A stretch of 64,000 nucleotides of DNA from JACVRW01 sp963835705 (GTDB lineage: Bacteria > Actinomycetota > Thermoleophilia > Solirubrobacterales > Thermoleophilaceae): assembly GCA_963835705.1 (NCBI GenBank), contig CAWIGR010000007.1, forward strand, positions 186,001 to 250,000, written 5' to 3'. This document shows positions 14,877-23,655 of this stretch, piece by piece. The notes beneath the pieces are model-generated. The model was not told the origin of the DNA. It searched no databases and saw only the letters and a program-made list of their open reading frames with translations. Position numbers and translations under genes: made by a program. Positions within the stretch are counted from its first letter, which is position 1. Each line of letters opens with the position of its first letter.

Positions 14877-15580
14877 AGCTTCAGGGCGTGGCCGTGGCGG
14901 CGCAGCCACGCCTCGCGCTCGCGCCACTCGGGGCAGCGAGAGGCGAGCAGACGCCAGAAGCGCGGCGAGTGGTCGTGCCGCTCGAGATGCGCCACCTCGT
15001 GCTCCACGACGTAGTCGAGGATCTCGGCCGGGGCGAGCAGCAGGCGCCAGTTGAAGCTCATCGCCCCGTTCGAGGAGCACGACGCCCAGCGGGTGCGCTG
15101 GCCACGGATCTGGAGGCGCGTGTAGTCGGTGCCGGCCCGCGCGCAGGCGGCGTCGAGTCGCGGCTCCACCTCCGCCCGGGCGCGCCGGCGGTACCAGCGC
15201 TCGAGCGCGCCCGGAAGGGCGTCGTCGTCGGGCAGCAGCCGCTCCGCGTCCGCCGGGAGCGCCACGTGCAGGACCTGGCCGCGCCGGGCCACGTGCTCGC
15301 GCCGCCGTCCGGCCTCCACGCGAACGGACAGGCGCAGGCTCTCGCCCAGGTACGGGACCGTCCCGCCGTGCTCGAGCCGGGCGGCGGGCAGCTCCGCCTC
15401 CGTCTCCCTCAGCCGCCGCAGGGTGCGTTCGATCCAGGCCCGCTTCTCCTCAACGAACGGCTCCACCTCGCGCAGCGGGAAGCGGCGCGGCACCACGACC
15501 TCCACGCCGTCGCCGTCCACGAGGATGCGGGCGCGGCGGGCTCGCTCGGAGCGCCGGATTCGATAGGGGATCGTCGTCAC
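14873..15580 (-). CDS. YgjP-like (DUF45/WLM) zinc metallopeptidase
   Basis: 235 residues. The C-terminal half carries the zinc-peptidase site YVVEHEVAHLERHDHSPRFW, with HExxH and downstream His/Glu-type ligands, plus the family motif RTRWASCSSNGAMSFNWRL. The N-terminal half is a beta/helical domain typical of YgjP. Start GTG 15580 overlaps the stop of the upstream glycosyltransferase (GTGA). The physiological substrate of this family is unknown. Confidence 0.88.
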   Translation of the reverse strand: MTTIPYRIRRSERARRARILVDGDGVEVVVPRRFPLREVEPFVEEKRAWIERTLRRLRETEAELPAARLEHGGTVPYLGESLRLSVRVEAGRRREHVARRGQVLHVALPADAERLLPDDDALPGALERWYRRRARAEVEPRLDAACARAGTDYTRLQIRGQRTRWASCSSNGAMSFNWRLLLAPAEILDYVVEHEVAHLERHDHSPRFWRLLASRCPEWREREAWLRRHGHALKL

Positions 15581-16965
15581 GTGGACGTGAGGGTATGGCG
15601 GCCCGCGGACGGCGGCCGCCCGTCCGCGACCTCGGCGTAGACCTGCGCCAGCCCCTGCGCCAGCGCCGGCCACGAGTAGCTCGACCGGGCGGCCTCGTAG
15701 GCGCGCTCGCCGCGGCGCCTGCGCTCCACGTCGCCGTTCACCGCCTCGACCAGCGCCTCCCCGAGCGCGTCCTCGTCGTCGGGCGGCACGAGCCAGCCGG
15801 TCTCCCCGGGGTCCACGATCTCGGCCGGCCCGTGGGCGTTCACCGCCAGCGCGGGCAGGCCGCAGGCCATCGCCTCCACGATCACGGCCCCGAACTGCTC
15901 GCGCACCGAGGGCAGCACCAGCAGGTCGGCGGCGTTCAGGCCCTGCGGGAGGTCCTCGTGGCCGCGCCAGCCCGCGAGGAACACGTCCGGGTCGCCGGTC
16001 TCGCGCACCACGGTGAGCGGGTGCTCCCCCTCCCACTCCCCCGGGAAGCCGCCGAGCAGCACCAGCGGCGCCGGGCTATCGAAGCGCTCCCTGGCCCGCG
16101 CGTGGGCGCGGATCAGCAGCTGCACCCGCTTGACCTCTGTGAACCGGCCGACGTAGAGCAGCACAGGGCCGCCCGCGCGGAACGGCTCGAGGTCCGCCTC
16201 CGCGTATGCCACGCTGCCCGGCTCGCCCGACTCGTCCCAGCCGCGCGGCTCGTCCACCAGCCAGCGGCGCCAGTGGGTTAGCCGCTCCTCGTGCGCGAGC
16301 GGACGGCGGTCGAAGCCCTCCGGGTCGAAGCCGTTCGGCGCCCACACCACGCGCGCCGGGTCCACGTCCAGCAGCGCCGGCACGCGCCGGACCGCGTCGG
16401 GCGAGAGCACCAGCAGGCGCTCGCAGCCCCGTGCCCAGCGGCGCATCCGCTCCGCCCAGCGCGTGGCGTGCTCCCAGCCCGGCGGGGGGCCCTCGTCGAT
16501 CTCGCGCAGCATCAGGAGCTCGGTCCCGTGCAGATGGCCCACGCGTGGCACGTCCGGGAACGCTCGCTCGGCCGCTTCGTGGATCGGAGTCAGGTGGTGG
16601 AGGTGGAGCACGTCGGCCGCACCCGCGCCCGCCGCGGCGAGCTGGCGCTCCCAGACCGAGACGAGCCGCTCGTGCGCGTGGTCGTCCACGCCGGCGAGCA
16701 CGCGGTCGGGCGCACCGGGCCGGTCCTCGTAGGAGGGCTGGAACGGGGGATCGGCCGCGAGCGGGTCGGGCGCCGCGGCGGCGGCGGTGTAGTCGAGCGG
16801 GTGGACCTCCAGCCCGCGGTAGAAGGTGTCGGCGTGAGACTGGTCGCCCGGCCCGCCGAGCGAGCCGCACGCGATCGCGACCTCCCATCCGGCGCGTGGC
16901 AGGAAGCGCGCCAGGTAGCGGGCCACCTGCGCGGAGCCCCCGCGCGGGAAGAACAGCAGGCCCAT
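15577..16965 (-). CDS. GT4-family glycosyltransferase
   Basis: 462-residue GT-B fold enzyme. The N-terminal acceptor domain begins with FFPRGGSAQVARYLARFLPR. The C-terminal nucleotide-sugar domain shows LLYVGRFTEVKRVQLLIRAH and the donor-binding EQFGAVIVEAMACGLPALA near residue 360, the usual GT4 motif. It probably transfers a hexose to a glycan or lipid acceptor. It sits between an SDR and a metallopeptidase on one strand without other polysaccharide genes, so its pathway is unclear. Confidence 0.9.
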   Translation of the reverse strand: MGLLFFPRGGSAQVARYLARFLPRAGWEVAIACGSLGGPGDQSHADTFYRGLEVHPLDYTAAAAAPDPLAADPPFQPSYEDRPGAPDRVLAGVDDHAHERLVSVWERQLAAAGAGAADVLHLHHLTPIHEAAERAFPDVPRVGHLHGTELLMLREIDEGPPPGWEHATRWAERMRRWARGCERLLVLSPDAVRRVPALLDVDPARVVWAPNGFDPEGFDRRPLAHEERLTHWRRWLVDEPRGWDESGEPGSVAYAEADLEPFRAGGPVLLYVGRFTEVKRVQLLIRAHARARERFDSPAPLVLLGGFPGEWEGEHPLTVVRETGDPDVFLAGWRGHEDLPQGLNAADLLVLPSVREQFGAVIVEAMACGLPALAVNAHGPAEIVDPGETGWLVPPDDEDALGEALVEAVNGDVERRRRGERAYEAARSSYSWPALAQGLAQVYAEVADGRPPSAGRHTLTST

Positions 16966-16979
16966 GACCGCCCGGGAGC

Positions 16980-17720
16980 TCAGAGGATCGTCGGCACGGA
17001 GCCGCCGTCGACCGACCAGGCCGCACCGACCACGTTGGCCGCCCGCTCGGAGCAGAGGAACACGATCGCCGCGGCCACCTCGTCGTCGGTCCCCATCCGC
17101 CCGCGCGGCAGGCTCGAGCGGGTGCCCTCGAGCACCTCGTCCCGGCTCTTGCCCGAGCGCGCGGCGAGCTGGTCCGCGAGGCCGCCCTCGCTCGTCCACG
17201 ACTCTCCCTCGACCGGGCCGGGCGCCACCGCGTTCACCAGCACCGCGCGGCCGGCCCACGCGTCCGCGAACACCCGGCTGAGCGAGAGCTGCGCGGCCTT
17301 GGTGACCGAGTAGGACGGGTCGAGCCTCGATGAGGGACGCTTTCCGGACGAGGAGGCCACGTTCACGATCCGCCCTCCCCCGCCCTCGGCCATGGCGGGC
17401 GCGAGCGCGCGCATCAGCCGCATCGGCCCCATCACATGCAGCTCCCACTGCTGCTGCCAGTCGTCGTCGTTCAGCTCGTCGAGCGGACGAGCGCCGCTCG
17501 TGCCGGCGGCGTTGACGAGCGCCCAGGGGGCCGCGGGACAGGCCGCGAGCACCCGCTCGCCGGCGTCGCGCGCCGTCACGTCCAGGTCCAGGTCGGCCCC
17601 CCTGCGGGCCACGGAAAGCACTTGGGCGCCCTCCTGCGACAGCATTCGGGCCGTCGAGGCGCCGATGCCCCTCGTGGCGCCGGTGACCACGCAGACCCTG
17701 CCTTCGAGACCGAGGTTCAC
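16980..17720 (-). CDS. Short-chain dehydrogenase/reductase (SDR)
   Basis: 246-residue classical SDR. Cofactor motif TGATRGIG near residue 13, NAAG at the usual position, catalytic Ser within VASSSG and active-site YSVTK. C-terminal SVDGGSVPTIL. The start is GTG 17720. It is divergent from yjbQ with 5 bases between the starts, so the promoters must overlap the coding ends. Substrate unknown. Confidence 0.9.
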   Translation of the reverse strand: MNLGLEGRVCVVTGATRGIGASTARMLSQEGAQVLSVARRGADLDLDVTARDAGERVLAACPAAPWALVNAAGTSGARPLDELNDDDWQQQWELHVMGPMRLMRALAPAMAEGGGGRIVNVASSSGKRPSSRLDPSYSVTKAAQLSLSRVFADAWAGRAVLVNAVAPGPVEGESWTSEGGLADQLAARSGKSRDEVLEGTRSSLPRGRMGTDDEVAAAIVFLCSERAANVVGAAWSVDGGSVPTIL

Positions 17721-17725
17721 GAGCG

Positions 17726-18187
17726 ATGAAGTCTCACACGCAGTACAAGACCTTCCACACGGACACGCGCCGCGAGCTGATCCGGATCACCGAGGACGTG
17801 CAGGCCGCCGTCGACGAGGCCGGCATCGCCGAGGGGATGGTGATCGTCGCGGCGATGCACATCACCGCCGCCGTGTGGATCAACGACGACGAGCCCGGGC
17901 TGCACGAGGACACGCTCGAATGGCTCGACAAGGTGGCCCCGCCCAGCTGGGAGGAGCCCGCGAACGAGGTGGCACGCCAGCTGCTGCCGGAACCTGGGGA
18001 CTACCGCCACCACAGGGGCGGCGAGGACAACGGCGACGCCCACCTGAAGAACCTCCTGGTGCACCACCAGGTGATCGTCCCGGTCACCGAGGGCCGGCTG
18101 GACCTGGGCCCATGGCAGCAGGTGTTCTACTGCGAGTTCGACGGTCGCCGGGCCAAGCGCATGATCATCAAGGTCCTGGGCGAGTAG
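17726..18187 (+). CDS. yjbQ: YjbQ/UPF0047 family protein
   Basis: 153-residue single-domain protein of the YjbQ family, some members of which have a thiamine-phosphate synthase side activity. Recognisable are the His/Glu/Asp-rich signature HHRGGEDNGDAHLKNLL near residues 93-109, PVTEGRLDLGPWQQVFYCEFDG near the C-terminus and the early MHITAAVWINDDE. It starts with ATG 17726. A weak five-base hairpin (18195-18208) follows the stop. Confidence 0.9.
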   Translation: MKSHTQYKTFHTDTRRELIRITEDVQAAVDEAGIAEGMVIVAAMHITAAVWINDDEPGLHEDTLEWLDKVAPPSWEEPANEVARQLLPEPGDYRHHRGGEDNGDAHLKNLLVHHQVIVPVTEGRLDLGPWQQVFYCEFDGRRAKRMIIKVLGE

Positions 18188-18230
18188 GGGACCCCCGATC
18201 GAGATCGGAGGCCAGACCCGCGGTGACGTG

Positions 18231-18764
18231 ATGCCATTGCTCCGGAGGGACCACCGGTCCGCGCCCCGCCCGGAAGGCGCGGCGAGCGGCTCGACTGCGC
18301 GCGGCGAAAACGGCGGCGCTCCCCCGAAGGCGGCTCAGGGCAACGCCGGCGGGGGCGCCGGACCGGACGCGGGCGCCACTCCGCGCCCTGCCGGCGGCGC
18401 GCCGGACGTGGCCCCGCCGTCGGACACCGGCCCGTCCCGCGGCTCTCCGGGCGGCTCCGGGCCCGGCGCGGGCGATGACGACGGCGAGGGTCAGGGCGGC
18501 GTTCGGCCTCAGAGCGGCTCCGGCGCGCCTCCAGCCGACGAACCCGACGAAGACGCCTCGGACCGCGAGGGCGCACCCGCGCCGGGACCGGCTCCCGCGC
18601 CCGCCCCGCCGGCCGCCCGACCCTCGCCCGACGACGACGACGCCTCGGCCCCGCCGGCCGCCGGCACAGCGGCGGGTGACCCGGGCGACGACGAGGGAGC
18701 CGCGCCGGCCGCGGCTATGCCCGCGCCCACGCCGGACGACTCTGATGATTCGGACGATGGGTGA
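18231..18764 (+). CDS. Low-complexity Pro/Ala/Gly/Asp-rich protein
   Basis: 177 residues from ATG 18231 (a GTG at 18228 is also in frame), with GGTGAC just upstream. Beyond a short basic start the sequence is disordered: acidic clusters such as DDDGEGQGG and PDDDDAS alternate with Pro/Ala runs. Third-position GC is high, favouring real coding, but the opposite strand is also open. No domain is visible. It overlaps the end of the convergent phosphotransferase gene by 50 bases. Confidence 0.4.
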   Translation: MPLLRRDHRSAPRPEGAASGSTARGENGGAPPKAAQGNAGGGAGPDAGATPRPAGGAPDVAPPSDTGPSRGSPGGSGPGAGDDDGEGQGGVRPQSGSGAPPADEPDEDASDREGAPAPGPAPAPAPPAARPSPDDDDASAPPAAGTAAGDPGDDEGAAPAAAMPAPTPDDSDDSDDG

Positions 18765-19542
18765 GCCGCGGCTCGTCCTTGATGCACGCCAGGCGCAGGC
18801 GGGCAAGCCGCCGGCAGCGGTCGAGTAGCGCCTCGTCGAGGTATTCGCCGAAGCCCTCGTAGCCGAGCACGATCTCCTCCCGCATCTCGTGCAGGTCGCG
18901 ACCCGAGCGGAGCGAGAGCAGGTCGGCGTGCGCAAGCAGGTTTCCGACGTCGAGCTCCGGCGGGCCCACAGCGGCCTTGTCGAGGTCGATCAGGCCGATC
19001 CTGTCACCCAGCAGGACCTGCTCGTCGTGCAGGTCCCGGTGCACCACCGTCGAACACTCCCACGGCTCCGCGAGCTCGGCGGCCGCCGTCCGCACCGCCT
19101 CGGCGAGGTGAGGCGAGACCACGCTGGCGTGCCGGCGCAGGATCGCCAGCTCGCGGTCGGCGCCATGAGGTCGCAGGCACTCGGGCGCATGCCCCCTCCA
19201 CGCCCGGTGCCAGCGCCCGATCGCCGCGCCGGCGCAGCGGCATGCCGCCGCGTCGCGGGCCAGCAGGGCGCCGCTGAGCGGGTCTCCTCGCACCTCCGAG
19301 AACACCACCATATGCAGCGCGGGATCGCTCAGGAGCACGCGCGGCACCGCCACGCCGGGCGGAACGGCGGCGAGCGAGGCCACCCTGGCGGCCACGGCCG
19401 CCGCGCAGTCCGGGGCGTGCAGCTTCACGATCGCGGTGCGCACCGGCCCGGTGGCACGCAGCGTGCGCCGCCGGCCGGGCCTGTGGGTCAGCTGCTCCAG
19501 CTCGACCGGCGCGCCGACGATCCGCTCGAGCCGCGCGATCAC
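18715..19542 (-). CDS. Aminoglycoside/choline-kinase-like phosphotransferase
   Basis: 275-residue APH-fold kinase. Catalytic-loop signature VVHRDLHDEQVLLGD near residue 166 and the Mg-binding LIDLDKAAVG shortly after (the usual Asp-Phe-Asp region) are clear. An early strand with Lys (AIVKLHAP) fits the ATP-binding lobe. Location next to a glycosyltransferase suggests a small-molecule or sugar kinase rather than drug resistance. The start is GTG 19542, overlapping the stop of a 19-residue ORF. Confidence 0.8.
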   Translation of the reverse strand: MIARLERIVGAPVELEQLTHRPGRRRTLRATGPVRTAIVKLHAPDCAAAVAARVASLAAVPPGVAVPRVLLSDPALHMVVFSEVRGDPLSGALLARDAAACRCAGAAIGRWHRAWRGHAPECLRPHGADRELAILRRHASVVSPHLAEAVRTAAAELAEPWECSTVVHRDLHDEQVLLGDRIGLIDLDKAAVGPPELDVGNLLAHADLLSLRSGRDLHEMREEIVLGYEGFGEYLDEALLDRCRRLARLRLACIKDEPRLTHRPNHQSRPAWARA

Positions 19543-19598
19543 GCGTCCACCCGCTCGGCCGCCCGCACCATCTCCTCGATCCGCAGTGTCGCACTCAC
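19539..19598 (-). CDS. Bridging micro-ORF (19 residues)
   Basis: A GTG at 19598 overlaps the TGA of the glycosyltransferase, and its own TGA overlaps the GTG of the phosphotransferase. A 19-residue ORF (SATLRIEEMVRAAERVDA after the start) therefore exactly fills the gap with four-base overlaps at both ends. It may only transmit ribosomes between the flanking genes, encode a micropeptide, or be a remnant. No Shine-Dalgarno is needed in such an arrangement. Confidence 0.3.
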   Translation of the reverse strand: MSATLRIEEMVRAAERVDA

Positions 19599-20611
19599 GC
19601 CAGGACCGCCTCCCGCGGCGCCACGAGGGGATCCGCCGGCGTGGACACGTGCTCGATCACGCGCCGCGCGCGGTGGCGCCAGGTGTGCGCGCCCGCCACG
19701 AGAGCCCTGGCGTTGCTCCCCATCCGTGCCCTGCCCTCCGGGTCTACCGCCAGCCCCGCCACCGCGGCCGCGAGCGCCTCCGGGTCGTCGCGCGGCACGA
19801 GCAGGGCCTGCCCGCCAGAGGCCAGCTCGCGCGTGGCCGGCAGCTCCCCCGCCACCACCGCGAGCCCGGCGGCCATGTACTTGAATACCTTGAGCGGGGC
19901 GGACCAGTCGGGTGCGTCGCCCGCGTAGGGCGCGAGGCCGATCTGGGCCTCCGCGAGCACAGCGGGCACCTGGCGGTGCGGGATGGGGCCGAGCAGCACC
20001 GCCCCGGCACGCTCCAGCAACCCCGACGCCTCGCCGGCATCCCCGACCACGACCAGAAGCGGAGCGGCGTCCCCCATCGGCCGCCAGGCGGCGGCCACCG
20101 TCTCGATGCCGTGCCGGCGCCGCACCCGGCCGGTGAACACCGCCACCGGTCGCGCCGAGCGGCGCCGCGGACCGCTCGGATGGCGCTCGATCGCAGCCGC
20201 CCCCGCGAACACCTCGACGTGGCGTGCCCCGCGCCGGAGCGCGTGCTTGGCGAGCGGACTGCTCACCGCGAGCACGCGCTCCGCGCGGGCCAGCACCTCC
20301 CGCTCGAGCTGCGCCATGCCGTCGGGCCCTTGGGGCCCACGGCACCGGTGCGGCTCGGCCTTGAGCGGCGCGTCGATCTCTACGAGATGCGGTATCCCAA
20401 GCCGGGCGGCGGCGCGCGACCCGGCGGCCGACCCGCCCGCCAGCCGCTCGTACAGGGCCTGCGCCCCGAAGCGCTCGAGCCGCCCCCTGATCCACTCGGT
20501 CCGGTCGCGCTCGGACACCGGCAGCGGCTCCACCCTCACGCCCGCCGCGGGCCACGTCGCGTCGCGGGCGAGGCCGGACACGGTCGAGAGACAGGCGATC
20601 CGCGTCTCCAT
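19595..20611 (-). CDS. Glycosyltransferase, GT-B fold (GT4-like)
   Basis: 338 residues. The C-terminal donor domain is clear: FTGRVRRRHGIETVAAAW, then IGLAPYAGDAPDWSAPLK followed by VFKYMAAGLAVVAG, where the acidic donor-binding residue is replaced by Lys (usually VFEYMA). The N-terminal domain is short and starts at ATG 20611. It is part of a minus-strand run with the phosphotransferase and follows the hydroxyacid dehydrogenase after 39 bases containing an inverted repeat. Confidence 0.82.
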   Translation of the reverse strand: METRIACLSTVSGLARDATWPAAGVRVEPLPVSERDRTEWIRGRLERFGAQALYERLAGGSAAGSRAAARLGIPHLVEIDAPLKAEPHRCRGPQGPDGMAQLEREVLARAERVLAVSSPLAKHALRRGARHVEVFAGAAAIERHPSGPRRRSARPVAVFTGRVRRRHGIETVAAAWRPMGDAAPLLVVVGDAGEASGLLERAGAVLLGPIPHRQVPAVLAEAQIGLAPYAGDAPDWSAPLKVFKYMAAGLAVVAGELPATRELASGGQALLVPRDDPEALAAAVAGLAVDPEGRARMGSNARALVAGAHTWRHRARRVIEHVSTPADPLVAPREAVLA

Positions 20612-20618
20612 GACCCGG

Positions 20619-20649
20619 TAACGGGTTCTCGGAGACGAAAGTCCCGTTA
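20619..20649. promoter_or_regulatory. Inverted repeat between dehydrogenase and glycosyltransferase genes
   Basis: A seven-base perfect pair TAACGGG (20619-20625) and CCCGTTA (20643-20649) lies just upstream of the glycosyltransferase ATG. GGTAACG occurs twice in the same stretch. It may be an operator or mRNA hairpin; there is no independent support. Confidence 0.25.
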
Positions 20650-20650
20650 T

Positions 20651-21577
20651 TCAGGTAACGCTGACGGAATGCGGCATCCGCTCGCCGGCCAAACCGGCGA
20701 GCAGGTTGTCCACGGCCATGTCGGCCATCCGCTCCCGCGTCGCATACGTCGCGGATCCGAGGTGGGGCAGCACGAGCAGGTTGGGCGCGTCCAGCAGCGG
20801 ATTGCCCGCGGGCAGCGGCTCGGGGTCGGTCACGTCGAGCGCCGCGCCCGCGATGCGCCCCTCGCCGAGGGCGCGGACTAGCGCCTCGCTGTCCACGATC
20901 GAGCCGCGCGCCGTGTTGACCAGGTAGGCGGTCTCCTTCATTCGGGCGAGCGCCTCGTCGCCGATCAGGCCGCGCGTCTCGGGGGTCAGCGGCGCGTGCA
21001 CGCTCACGAAGTCGGAGCGGTCGAGCAGCTCCTCGAGGGCCACACCACCGCTGCGGCTCGTGTGCAGGATCTCGCAGCCGAAGCCCTCGAGCCTGCGCGC
21101 CACCGCGCGCCCGATGCGGCCGAATCCGACGATTCCCACCGTTGCGCCGTGCAGGTCGTGCCCGAGCAGCAGCCCCGTCTCCCAGGTGCGCCACTCGCCC
21201 CGGCGGACGTAGGCGTCCCCCTCGGCCAGGTGCCGCGAGATGCCGAGCATGAGCGCCACCGCGAGATCGGCCGTGGTGTCCGTGAGCACGTCGGGCGTGT
21301 TGCCCACCGGGATGGCGCGCGCCGCGGCGGCCTCGAGGTCGACGTTGTCCACTCCCACGGCGTAGTTCGAGATGGCGCGCAGCCGCGGCGCCGCCTCGAG
21401 CAGGTCGGCGTCCACTGGGTCGGTGAGCAGGGAGAGCAGCCCCTCGAGCTCGGGCGCGCGAGAGAGCAGCTCGTCCCGCCCGGGTGGCATCTGCTCGGGC
21501 CACACCTCCACCTCGTGCTCGGCCGCCAGGCGCTCGAGCGCGCCACCGGGGAGGCGGCGGGTCACGAACACCCTCAT
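20651..21577 (-). CDS. D-2-hydroxyacid dehydrogenase (glyoxylate/hydroxypyruvate reductase type)
   Basis: 308 residues. NAD-binding motif VGIVGFGRIGRAVARRL near residue 145. The catalytic Arg lies in VNTARGSIVDSEAL, the Glu is likely in the AALDVTDPEPLP region, and the catalytic His is in VLPHLGSAT. ATG 21577 gives a typical family length; longer in-frame extensions run into the divergent kinase gene. It probably interconverts glyoxylate/glycolate or hydroxypyruvate/glycerate. Confidence 0.92.
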   Translation of the reverse strand: MRVFVTRRLPGGALERLAAEHEVEVWPEQMPPGRDELLSRAPELEGLLSLLTDPVDADLLEAAPRLRAISNYAVGVDNVDLEAAAARAIPVGNTPDVLTDTTADLAVALMLGISRHLAEGDAYVRRGEWRTWETGLLLGHDLHGATVGIVGFGRIGRAVARRLEGFGCEILHTSRSGGVALEELLDRSDFVSVHAPLTPETRGLIGDEALARMKETAYLVNTARGSIVDSEALVRALGEGRIAGAALDVTDPEPLPAGNPLLDAPNLLVLPHLGSATYATRERMADMAVDNLLAGLAGERMPHSVSVT

Positions 21578-21609
21578 AGGATTGCCGCATCCACGGCTCG
21601 GACACCCAT

Positions 21610-22488
21610 GTGACCGCTGAGCATGCCAGGGTGGGGACGATCGCGCTCGTCGCCAATCCGAGGTCCGGGTCGTGCGATCCGGACACGGTCGCCGAGTGCC
21701 TGAGCGGCTTCGGGTCCCGCGTGGAGCGGTTCGAGGTGGACGAGGCGGAGCGTGCGGCCGCCGCCGGATGCGACCGCCTGGCCGTGGCAGGCGGCGACGG
21801 CAGCATCGCGCCTGCTGCGGCGGCGGCCGGCGCGGCGGGCATCCCGCTCGCCGTGATCCCGGCCGGCACGGCCAACGACTTCGCGGGTCGCATGGGCCTG
21901 CCCGTGGATCTGGAGCCCGCGTGCCGGCTTGCGGCGCGCGGCGCGGGCGTGCGGGAGATGGAGCTCGGCTGGATGGACGAGCGCCCGTTCGTGAACGTGG
22001 CGAGCGCGGGCCTTCCTGCCCCGGCCGCGCGCAGGGCAAAGGCGTGGAAGAAGCCGCTCGGCCCGCTCGGCTACGCGGCGGGCGCGCTGGTGGCGGGCCT
22101 CACCGCGAGCGCGGTGCCGGTGGAGGTGGAGTGCGAGGGTGGCCCGCTGTTCGAGGGCGACGCGTGGCAGGTCACCGTGGCCGCGTCGGGCGCGTTCGGC
22201 GCGGGCGCGCGCATCTCCGAGGCCGACCCGCACGACGGCGCACTCGAGGTGGTGGCGGTGGAGGCCGGGCCGCGGCCCGGCCTCGTGGCGCTTGCCTACC
22301 GGCTGCGGAGCGGGGGGCTGGCGCGCCACCGCAAGGCGCGCCGGCGGCGCTGCGAGAGCGCCGTGGTGCGAGTACAAGGCGGCACGGACTGGAACGTGGA
22401 CGGCGAGATCGTGTCAGCCGGCACGTCCCGCTTCCGAGGCGAGGCGGACGCGTTCCGGCTCGTGGTGCCGCGCCAGGACACTGGGTAA
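21610..22488 (+). CDS. Diacylglycerol kinase/sphingosine kinase-like lipid kinase
   Basis: 292-residue DAGK_cat-family kinase that phosphorylates a lipid or related alcohol. The nucleotide-binding motif AVAGGDGSI near residue 58 and the family motif PAGTANDFAGRMG near 88 are present. The C-terminal beta-sandwich ends with DGEIV and RLVVPR. The start must be GTG 21610, because the ATG two bases earlier is followed immediately by TGA. It is divergent from the hydroxyacid dehydrogenase. Confidence 0.9.
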   Translation: MTAEHARVGTIALVANPRSGSCDPDTVAECLSGFGSRVERFEVDEAERAAAAGCDRLAVAGGDGSIAPAAAAAGAAGIPLAVIPAGTANDFAGRMGLPVDLEPACRLAARGAGVREMELGWMDERPFVNVASAGLPAPAARRAKAWKKPLGPLGYAAGALVAGLTASAVPVEVECEGGPLFEGDAWQVTVAASGAFGAGARISEADPHDGALEVVAVEAGPRPGLVALAYRLRSGGLARHRKARRRRCESAVVRVQGGTDWNVDGEIVSAGTSRFRGEADAFRLVVPRQDTG

Positions 22489-22498
22489 CGTCACGCCC

Positions 22499-23647
22499 AT
22501 GCCACCCGACGTCCTCATCCACGGCGACACCCACCGCTCCGCCGCGCTCAGACACGAGCTGCCGCTTGGAATCCTCGACCCCTTCTCCTACTTCGAGGTG
22601 AACGGCCGCCGGGTGGTGGTTATCGCGTCGATGGAGGCCGACCGGATCCAGCAGGCGGCGCCGGGCGTGGAGATCGTGGACCCGTACGAGCTCGGGCTCG
22701 ACGAGCTGATCGCCCGGGGGATGCGCTGGCACGACCTGGACGCGGAGCTGTGCGCCCGCGCGGCCGCCCGGCTCGGCACGCGCCGGCTCGTGGTGCCCGC
22801 CACGCTGCCGGTGGCCGTGGCGGACCGCCTGCGCGCCGACGGCCTCGAGGTGGTGCCCGACGAGCCCGAGTTCATCCGGCGCCGGCGCTCGAAGAGCGCG
22901 AGCGAGATCGAGGGCGTGCGCCGCGCACAGGCCGCCGCCGACGCCGGCATGGCCGCCGCGGCCGAGCTCCTGCGAACCGCCACGGCGCGGGAGGGCGTGC
23001 TCGCCCACGACGGCGAGGTGCTCACGTCCGAGGCCGTGCGCGGGCGGATCCGCGACGTGTGCGCCGAGCTCGGCGCGCCGGCGGACGACGACATCATCGT
23101 GGCCGCGGGCGCCGCCGGCGCGTCCGGGCACGAGAGCGGCACCGGCCCGCTGCCGGCCGGAGTGCCCGTGATAGTGGACGTCTGGCCCCGCGACGAGCGG
23201 TCCGGCTGCTACTCCGACATGACGCGCACCTTCGTGAGCGGCGGCGAGCCCGCCGGCGACGTGGCCAGGTGGCACGCGCTCGCGCAGACCGCGCTCGAGC
23301 GCGTGTATGAGCGCCTTCGCCCCGGCGTGACCGGGCGAGACCTGTTCGCGGCGGCCTGCGACGTGTTCGAGGAGGCCGGCGAGCCCACCCAGCGCACCAA
23401 GCCGGAGGGCGAGACGCTGCGCGACGGGTTCTTCCACTCGCTCGGCCACGGCGTCGGCCTGGAGGTGCACGAGGAGCCCGCCCTGGGCCGAACGGGCGCC
23501 GATCCGCTGGTGCCGGGCGACGTAGTGGCGGTGGAGCCGGGCTGCTACCGCAGCGGCTACGGCGGTGTGCGCCTGGAGGACCTGGTGCTCGTGACCGAGG
23601 ACGGCTACGAGCGGCTGACGGACTTCCGCTACGAGCTGGCGCCGTAG
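22499..23647 (+). CDS. M24 family metallopeptidase (Xaa-Pro aminopeptidase-like)
   Basis: 382-residue pita-bread hydrolase that removes N-terminal residues, often before proline. N-terminal creatinase-like domain about 1-150. The catalytic domain holds the five dinuclear-metal ligands in order: VIVDVWP (Asp), SDMTRTF (Asp), HSLGHGVGLEVHE (His), AVEPG (Glu) and RLEDLVLV (Glu). Start ATG 22499, 10 bases after the kinase stop. Confidence 0.92.
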   Translation: MPPDVLIHGDTHRSAALRHELPLGILDPFSYFEVNGRRVVVIASMEADRIQQAAPGVEIVDPYELGLDELIARGMRWHDLDAELCARAAARLGTRRLVVPATLPVAVADRLRADGLEVVPDEPEFIRRRRSKSASEIEGVRRAQAAADAGMAAAAELLRTATAREGVLAHDGEVLTSEAVRGRIRDVCAELGAPADDDIIVAAGAAGASGHESGTGPLPAGVPVIVDVWPRDERSGCYSDMTRTFVSGGEPAGDVARWHALAQTALERVYERLRPGVTGRDLFAAACDVFEEAGEPTQRTKPEGETLRDGFFHSLGHGVGLEVHEEPALGRTGADPLVPGDVVAVEPGCYRSGYGGVRLEDLVLVTEDGYERLTDFRYELAP

Positions 23648-23655
23648 CCCGGCGG

